From assembly GCA_964560495.1 (NCBI GenBank), contig CAZLMM010000029.1:4065-68064 (forward strand): a DNA stretch of 64,000 nucleotides, given 5' to 3'. Origin of the DNA: UBA5069 sp964560495. Lineage in GTDB: Bacteria > Chloroflexota > Anaerolineae > Caldilineales > Caldilineaceae. Numbering within the stretch: position 1 is the stretch's first letter; every line of letters begins with the position of its first letter. The notes under the pieces were generated by a model that did not search any database, was not told the origin of the DNA, and saw only the letters and a list, made by a program, of their open reading frames with translations. Both the position numbers and the translations under genes were made by a program. This document shows, in pieces, positions 59,884-64,000 of this stretch.

Positions 59884-60996
59884 TCAGGCGACGCGAAAGC
59901 GCGCAATCACATCTTCATCCAGGTCGACTCCCAGGCCAGGCTCTTGCGGCACAAGGACGTATCCATCCACCAGGGGGAAACGCTGGTGCGTCAGGGTTTG
60001 GCGGAGAGCAGATTGTTCCACGCAGTATTCCAGCAGCGAGGCGTTTGGCAGCGCTGCCAGGAAGTGGAGAGAGGCCGCGATGCTGACGCCAGTCTTGTAC
60101 GAGTGGTTGACGCAAAGGCGGCGGCGCTGCGCGGTCAGGCGACCGATCTCGATGGCGCGGCTGACGCCGCCGACCCGCGCCACATCGGGCTGAAGCACGT
60201 CCAGGCCAGCGTCGAGCAGCGCGATGAAACCCTGGATCGTTGTCTCTTGTTCGCCAGCGGCGATGCGAATGGGAGACGCCTGGGTCAATCGGGCATAGCC
60301 TTCCAGGTCGTCGGGGTGGAGCGGCTCTTCGAGCCAGAAGGGGCGGAATTCGGCGAATTGGTGGGCGCGGCAGATGGCAGTGCTGGCGTCATAACAAAGA
60401 CCGGCGTCGATCATCAGGTCGGCGGCCTCGCCCAGTCCTTTGCGCGCGTGACGCACCAAATCGACATCGAGCGCCGCGCTTTGTCCCATTGGCCCCCAGC
60501 CGAATTTGGCAGCGCTGAAACCCTGGTCGACCAATCCCCGCGCCAGATCATAGGTGGCTTCCGGGGTGTCGCCAAAGAGAATGGAGGCGTAGGCGCGCAA
60601 CTTGCTGTGGAACGCGCCGCCTAGTAGCTGATAGACAGGCAGCCCCAACACTTTGCCCATGATGTCCCACAAGGCCATATCCACGCCGCTGATGGCTTGC
60701 TGGGCGGCCCCGCCGCGACCAAAGAAGATCGTGCCCTGATACATGCGTTCCCAGATAACCGCAATATCCAGCGGGTTCTGGCCGACCACGCATTGGCGCA
60801 ATCCGCGGGCGATGGCGTGGGAGACGGGCGCTTCGATGACAGCTTTCGCCACCATGGGCGACGAATCGACTTCGCCGACGCCAACTACGCCGAGATCGGT
60901 GTGCACCCGCACAATCAGCGTATCTTGCGTCCCGTCGCAGCGTTCATCTACGACGGGCAGTTGCAGCCAGATGGCCTCCACATCGGTGATTTTCAT
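59884..60996 (-). CDS. Mandelate racemase/muconate lactonizing-family enzyme (sugar-acid dehydratase-like)
   Basis: A 370-aa enolase-superfamily protein. N-terminal capping domain MKITDVEAIWLQLPVVDERC; barrel with GVDMALWDIMGKVLGLPVYQ; candidate general base Lys in AAKFGWGP; metal ligands Asp in MIDAGLCYD, Glu in FWLEEPLHPDD, Glu in IAAGEQET; Asp in LQPDVARVGG and His in NHSYKTG form the His-Asp dyad of the mandelate racemase group. Such enzymes dehydrate aldonic or uronic acids. It is in an operon with the Zn-dehydrogenase downstream. Exact substrate is undetermined. Confidence 0.92.
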   Translation of the reverse strand: MKITDVEAIWLQLPVVDERCDGTQDTLIVRVHTDLGVVGVGEVDSSPMVAKAVIEAPVSHAIARGLRQCVVGQNPLDIAVIWERMYQGTIFFGRGGAAQQAISGVDMALWDIMGKVLGLPVYQLLGGAFHSKLRAYASILFGDTPEATYDLARGLVDQGFSAAKFGWGPMGQSAALDVDLVRHARKGLGEAADLMIDAGLCYDASTAICRAHQFAEFRPFWLEEPLHPDDLEGYARLTQASPIRIAAGEQETTIQGFIALLDAGLDVLQPDVARVGGVSRAIEIGRLTAQRRRLCVNHSYKTGVSIAASLHFLAALPNASLLEYCVEQSALRQTLTHQRFPLVDGYVLVPQEPGLGVDLDEDVIARFRVA

Positions 60997-61038
60997 GGGC
61001 GAATGACAACTTCTTGTTTGCGGAGGGATCCAGGTCGC

Positions 61039-61509
61039 TCAATTGACGACGATCGGGACGACCGAACCCGGCGCTGGCTCTGTGGGGTTTTCGCAGAGGA
61101 AGGGTGGCTGATTGCCTCCGCTGTGATACTCATAGACCTCGCCATCCACCTCCAAGCGGATGCGCGCGCCGTCCACGAGCACTTGGGCATAGGCCATGTC
61201 GGGCTGCGGGCAACCCAGGCTACCGTCGGGCCAGGTGACGGCTTCGAAGGAGACCACGGTGATCTCGCTTAGCGGAGCGCCGCTCTGGTGAGACAGGTCT
61301 GCGGCAGCGGCCTTGATGTTTGGATCAGTCATTGGGCTGTCGGCTGACATCGTTTCTTCCTGGGTAATGGTTTGCGATGCGTCCACCGTGAGGGAATCGG
61401 CCGGCGTCCGGGTTGTGGGTGTACTCGACATAGGTGTGATGGGCTGGCAGGCCGCCAGGAGCAGGGTAAGGGTAGCGATGAGGGCAAGTGAGATGTGATA
61501 ACGCAGCAT
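61039..61509 (-). CDS. Small secreted lipoprotein of unknown function
   Basis: A 156-aa protein with a lipoprotein signal: MLRYHISLALIATLTLLLAA, then CQPITP (lipobox LAAC). A Thr/Ser/Pro-rich linker (residues about 22-60) leads to a compact domain with VVSFEAVTWPDGSLGCPQPD, MAYAQVLVDGARIRLEVDGE, VYEYHSGGNQPPFLCEN, two conserved Cys. The TWPDGSLGCP...Y...G..PFLC pattern is seen in small actinobacterial/Chloroflexota secreted proteins; function is unknown. The enolase-superfamily gene is 42 bp downstream on the same strand. Confidence 0.8.
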   Translation of the reverse strand: MLRYHISLALIATLTLLLAACQPITPMSSTPTTRTPADSLTVDASQTITQEETMSADSPMTDPNIKAAAADLSHQSGAPLSEITVVSFEAVTWPDGSLGCPQPDMAYAQVLVDGARIRLEVDGEVYEYHSGGNQPPFLCENPTEPAPGSVVPIVVN

Positions 61510-62136
61510 GGGCGAATCCTTTCAGCAGGGGAAGACAACTTCCAGTACAAACCTTCTGAGGCTTATGATCAAGTGTACCAGCATCGAAACGGTTGGCAAA
61601 GTTACAGATGTCGCGCAGTTGACACACCAATGGGTAGGTGCTATTCTTGCCCTGCGCGGAAGCATGGAACGGCGTCAGGGTCGCTGTTCCAGAGGACACG
61701 CAATAATGGATTCACAACATCATTTAGCCAAGGCGGCTGAGAGTCCGCCTGAACCTGACAGTATAAGGCCCGGTCCTGTATGGCGTCCTGGTGCAGCATT
61801 ATGGCCGCGCCAGGGATTCCGTGGAGGTGTGGGCGATTGTACTGTCGAACGACAAAGGCGAGAGATCTCGCCTGCATATCAACCGTGGCGGCCACACTCT
61901 GTTGTCATCATGCGACGTGCGCGCGTTTGGCGTCGATGGTGGGCGGCGCGACGCGGCAGTCCAGCGGGGCCATCTATGTGATCGATCCTTCACCGCGACC
62001 GGCTCTGCGCTGATCGCGTGCTCTTCCCATCTCGAAAACGCCGTCCGCGCTGCGGGCGGCGTTCTTTTTCTCCCATGGACGTCTCTCACCGTGGCTGCCG
62101 CTGATTCCTGGCATCTCAAGTAAGTGGAGGTGTAAC
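61510..62136. other. 627-bp stretch without a confident gene
   Basis: Between the lipoprotein start and mgtE no recognised protein is found. The most coding-like frame is plus strand 61768-62000 (VLYGVLVQHYGRARDSVEVW, AIVLSNDKGERSRLHINRGG), which has no good start or Shine-Dalgarno and loses quality after 61950; it may be a gene remnant. The block ends with an intrinsic terminator at 62037-62069, implying a plus-strand transcript that stops before mgtE. Confidence 0.5.
62037..62071 (+). terminator. Intrinsic terminator upstream of mgtE
   Basis: AACGCCGTCCGC (62037-62048) pairs with GCGGGCGGCGTT (62052-62063, one G-U) around a 3-nt loop, followed by CTTTTTC. It ends 66 bp before the mgtE start. 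It could close an upstream plus-strand transcript or act as an attenuator; the conserved M-box blocks are not seen upstream. Confidence 0.8.
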
Positions 62137-63489
62137 ATGGTGGACCCGGTGAAATTCCAAGATGTGGGCGAGCGCATCGGTGATCTGTTGGCGATTGCCG
62201 ACTACGATGCGGCGGCTGCCTTGTTGCGTGAACTGCATCCGGCAGATGCGGCTGAGCTCATCGCTGAGCTTGAGGCTGAAGAGCAAGCCGAGTTGGTGCG
62301 CAGGCTGGAGACAGAACAATTGGCCGAAGTCTTCGGGCAGATGTACGAAGACGACATGGCCGAGGCGGCCCAGCATCTCGACAAAGAGACCCTTGGTGAT
62401 GTGCTTGATGAGATGGAGCCGGATATTGCGGCTGACCTTCTTAACGAGTTGCAGCCAGAGGATGCAGCGGAGCTCCTGGAGGAGATGGAGGAGCCGGAAC
62501 AGGTCGCGTCGCTGCTCAAGTATCCTCCGGAGAGCGCCGGCGGCATCATGAATTTGCCGCCGCCTTCCCTTCGCCGGTGGATGAAGGTGCGCGAGGCGGT
62601 GAGCTTCCTGCGTGAGCACTATCAAGATGCAGAGGATATCTATTATCTATACGTCCTGGATCGCTACGGAAAACTGATTGGCCTGGTCAATTTGCGCTCT
62701 ATGGTGCTGGCCGACCCAGATCAAAGCATCGAATCGATCATGCGCAAGGATATTATTGCGGTGGATGTAGATGCAGATCAAGAGGCTGCGGCGCAGGTCT
62801 TGGCAAGATACGACTTACTGGCTGTTCCGGTGGTTGACCATGAACAGCGGCTGGTGGGTATTATCAGCGTGGACGACCTAGTGGATGTGCTGGAAGAAGA
62901 GGCGACAGAGGATATCTATCGCCTGGCTCAAGTCAGCGCCGATGCAGAGATCTTTAGTCCGATCTCTCAATCAACCCGTGCGAGAGTCCCCTGGTTGATT
63001 GTCAACCTGGGGACTGCCTTTCTTGCTTCTGCCGTTGTTTCTCAATTCGAGAATGTCATCGCCCAGGCCGCTGTGTTGGCCGCTTTTATGCCGATTGTCG
63101 CCGGGCAGGGCGGCAACGCCGGCACCCAAACCATGACGATTGCCGTGCGATCATTGGCTTTGGGTGAAATTGAATTAGGAGATACGCTGCGAGCACTATG
63201 GCATGAATTTCGGGTCGGCATTGTCAATGGCTTGGTGATTGGGACTTTGGTGTCGTTAGTCACTTTACTGTGGAAGGGGAACCCAGCCTTGGGATTGGTG
63301 ATTGGCCTGGCAATGTTCGGCAACATGATTGTTGCGGCAACCTTCGGCTTACTCACCCCAATGACGCTAAAGGCGTTGCGGGTCGACCCGGCGTTGGCCT
63401 CCAGTATTTTCGTCACGACTGCCACCGACTGTTTTGGCTTTTTATTGTTTTTGGGTCTGAGCGCCATCTTCTTGCCCTGGCTGACCTGA
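62137..63489 (+). CDS. mgtE: Magnesium transporter MgtE
   Basis: A 450-aa Mg2+ channel. GGAGG lies 9 nt before the ATG. The N domain has the helical repeats (LLRELHPADAAELIAELEAE, DVLDEMEPDIAADLLNEL), then ESAGGIMN and two CBS domains (YLYVLDRYGKLIGLVNLRSM; LAVPVVDHEQRLVGIISVDD), a connecting helix, and five C-terminal transmembrane segments starting RVPWLIVNLGTAFLASAVV with the pore motif GGNAGTQTMTIAVR. All parts are of normal length. It ends with a strong hairpin terminator. Confidence 0.96.
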   Translation: MVDPVKFQDVGERIGDLLAIADYDAAAALLRELHPADAAELIAELEAEEQAELVRRLETEQLAEVFGQMYEDDMAEAAQHLDKETLGDVLDEMEPDIAADLLNELQPEDAAELLEEMEEPEQVASLLKYPPESAGGIMNLPPPSLRRWMKVREAVSFLREHYQDAEDIYYLYVLDRYGKLIGLVNLRSMVLADPDQSIESIMRKDIIAVDVDADQEAAAQVLARYDLLAVPVVDHEQRLVGIISVDDLVDVLEEEATEDIYRLAQVSADAEIFSPISQSTRARVPWLIVNLGTAFLASAVVSQFENVIAQAAVLAAFMPIVAGQGGNAGTQTMTIAVRSLALGEIELGDTLRALWHEFRVGIVNGLVIGTLVSLVTLLWKGNPALGLVIGLAMFGNMIVAATFGLLTPMTLKALRVDPALASSIFVTTATDCFGFLLFLGLSAIFLPWLT

Positions 63490-63521
63490 AGGATGCGTTC
63501 CTGACGAACTGTCTCGAAAGA

Positions 63522-63554
63522 CAAACGGCCTTCGCCATAGGCGAAGGCCGTTTG
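63522..63554. terminator. 15-bp perfect hairpin terminator after mgtE
   Basis: CAAACGGCCTTCGCC, loop ATA, then GGCGAAGGCCGTTTG. It is 33 bp after the mgtE stop. On the minus strand it is followed by TTTGTCTTTC-like sequence, so it could also end a transcript from the sORF unit at 63574-63744. Confidence 0.85.
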
Positions 63555-63561
63555 CTCCATG

Positions 63562-63608
63562 CTCCGGCAGCGTCTAGAGGTTAACCCTCAGAGGTGACGC
63601 TGCCGGAG
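63562..63608 (-). repeat. 13-bp inverted repeat overlapping the small ORF
   Basis: CTCCGGCAGCGTC (63562-63574) and its complement at 63596-63608. On the minus strand the 5' arm is inside the 19-codon ORF and the 3' arm just beyond its stop, so ribosomes on the ORF would disrupt it. Confidence 0.6.
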
Positions 63609-63633
63609 TGGATTGGAAACTGTTACAATCCAT
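63574..63633 (-). CDS. 19-aa small ORF with a near-perfect Shine-Dalgarno
   Basis: On the minus strand AAAAGGAGGTGATGCTT precedes ATG 63633: the SD matches the 16S 3' end over at least 10 nt, 8 nt from the start. The peptide is MDCNSFQSTPAASPLRVNL. A promoter (63716-63744) lies upstream and a hairpin plus terminator downstream. The size, signal strength and overlapping hairpin suggest a leader peptide or small protein; no homology can be judged by eye. Confidence 0.45.
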   Translation of the reverse strand: MDCNSFQSTPAASPLRVNL

Positions 63634-63715
63634 AAGCATCACCTCCTTTTGAGTGGGATAGCAAGGTAATTCTGGCGCTGACGTTCACCAACCATCAAGC
63701 GCCGGATTGACGCCA

Positions 63716-63744
63716 AGTATTCCACACTTTTCACATGGTGTCAA
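63716..63744 (-). promoter_or_regulatory. Strong sigma-70-type promoter (TTGACA-17-AATACT)
   Basis: On the minus strand, TTGACA (complement of 63739-63744), a 17-nt spacer and AATACT (complement of 63716-63721). The predicted start is near 63709, 76 nt before the sORF ATG. It lies 45 bp after the tRNA-His gene on the same strand. Confidence 0.7.
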
Positions 63745-63788
63745 GTAGGAAAACGAAGCAAAAAAAGCGCAAGAAGCCGAAGCGTAAG

Positions 63789-63864
63789 TGGGGCGCTTGA
63801 TGGGGCTCGAACCCACAACATCCAGATCCACAATCTGGTGCTCTGCCATTGAGCTACAAGCGCC
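63789..63864 (-). tRNA. tRNA-His (anticodon GTG)
   Basis: The minus strand reads GGCGCTTGTAGCTCAATGGC...CAGATTGTGGATCTGG...GGTTCGAGCC...CAAGCGCCCCA. Anticodon GTG in loop TTGTGGA. The extra G-1 opposite C73 is present, diagnostic of tRNA-His, and the CCA is encoded (63789-63791). All stems pair. Confidence 0.95.
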
Positions 63865-63926
63865 ACGAAAACAAGGGCAGCAATGTTACTGTTGAAGTCA
63901 CCGGGGCAGGAAACCCGCCCCGGTCT

Positions 63927-64000
<74 letters not shown>

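Noticed and set aside
61735..61775. CTGAGA and GAACCTGA blocks resembling a TPP riboswitch
   Set aside because: The blocks are only 8 nt apart, the required pyrophosphate-sensor helix (GGATAATGCC-type) and the 5' GGGGTGC strand are missing, and the downstream gene is mgtE, not a thiamine gene.
61510..62136. M-box (ykoK) riboswitch expected before mgtE
   Set aside because: None of the conserved M-box blocks is visible; only a terminator hairpin is present.
63637..63650. GCATCACCTCCTTT read as a 16S rRNA 3' end
   Set aside because: No other 16S sequence precedes it; on the minus strand it is a Shine-Dalgarno of the small ORF.
63900..63924. Short inverted repeat ACCGGGGC...GCCCCGGT between the two tRNA genes
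   Set aside because: Only 8 bp and without a T-run; most likely a processing hairpin of the tRNA transcript, so not listed as a terminator.

Overview
The window (about 60% G+C, dense coding on both strands) looks like a chromosome segment of a Chloroflexota bacterium, probably of the Caldilineae/Anaerolineae type. This is inferred from the protein families, not from a marker gene: very large secreted proteins ending in Thr/Pro-rich linkers and a short hydrophobic tail, a paralogous family of multi-pass membrane sensor-like proteins ending in a conserved RRFxRKKYDAQQVL...ARDETD module, and many Chloroflexota-like oxidoreductases. No rRNA, CRISPR array, prophage or intact transposon was seen.

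Layout. 1-1.9 kb: the N-terminal 575 codons of a membrane protein that runs off the left edge, and a 42-residue remnant of an Rpn-type nuclease/transposase. 2-12.5 kb: one giant secreted protein (3506 aa). 12.7-17 kb: a methionine operon on the minus strand (metY, osmC-like, metX, metW) behind a SAM-I riboswitch whose terminator/antiterminator switch can be read directly. 17-19.9 kb: a KdpE fragment, a threonine/serine dehydratase, and an XRE regulator followed by a possible PD-(D/E)XK nuclease. 19.9-22.6 kb: purC-purE-purK. 22.6-23.4 kb: a decayed ABC permease. 23.4-26.8 kb: a lipoprotein/ATPase/FtsX-permease/TlpA operon resembling zinc-responsive ABC systems, with a His/Asp-rich loop in the permease. 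26.8-31.9 kb: a divergent alkaline phosphatase and phytase-like secreted protein sharing a region with Pho-box-like repeats. 32-36.5 kb: pyruvate kinase-like protein, HisC/CobD-like aminotransferase, transglutaminase-like protein, GyrI-like protein. 36.5-44.7 kb: small oxidoreductases, a hydrolase, a flavodoxin and a family of medium-chain dehydrogenases (three intact, two remnants).

44.7-58.7 kb is the accessory part: four full or nearly full sensor paralogues (A-D) and three C-terminal remnants, all on the minus strand, with toxin-antitoxin-type small genes on the plus strand packed against their 3' ends, several fresh pseudogenes (P450, EthD, PIN toxin, sensor D, SDR), a kelch-like secreted protein and a methyltransferase. 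Three promoter regions here carry the same 12-bp-spaced direct repeat CGTTACG, suggesting one regulon.

58.7-64 kb: a 54-bp perfect palindrome, a Zn-dehydrogenase and enolase-superfamily pair (sugar-acid catabolism), a small lipoprotein, mgtE, a tiny promoter-SD-sORF-hairpin unit, and tRNA-His and tRNA-Gln at the right edge.
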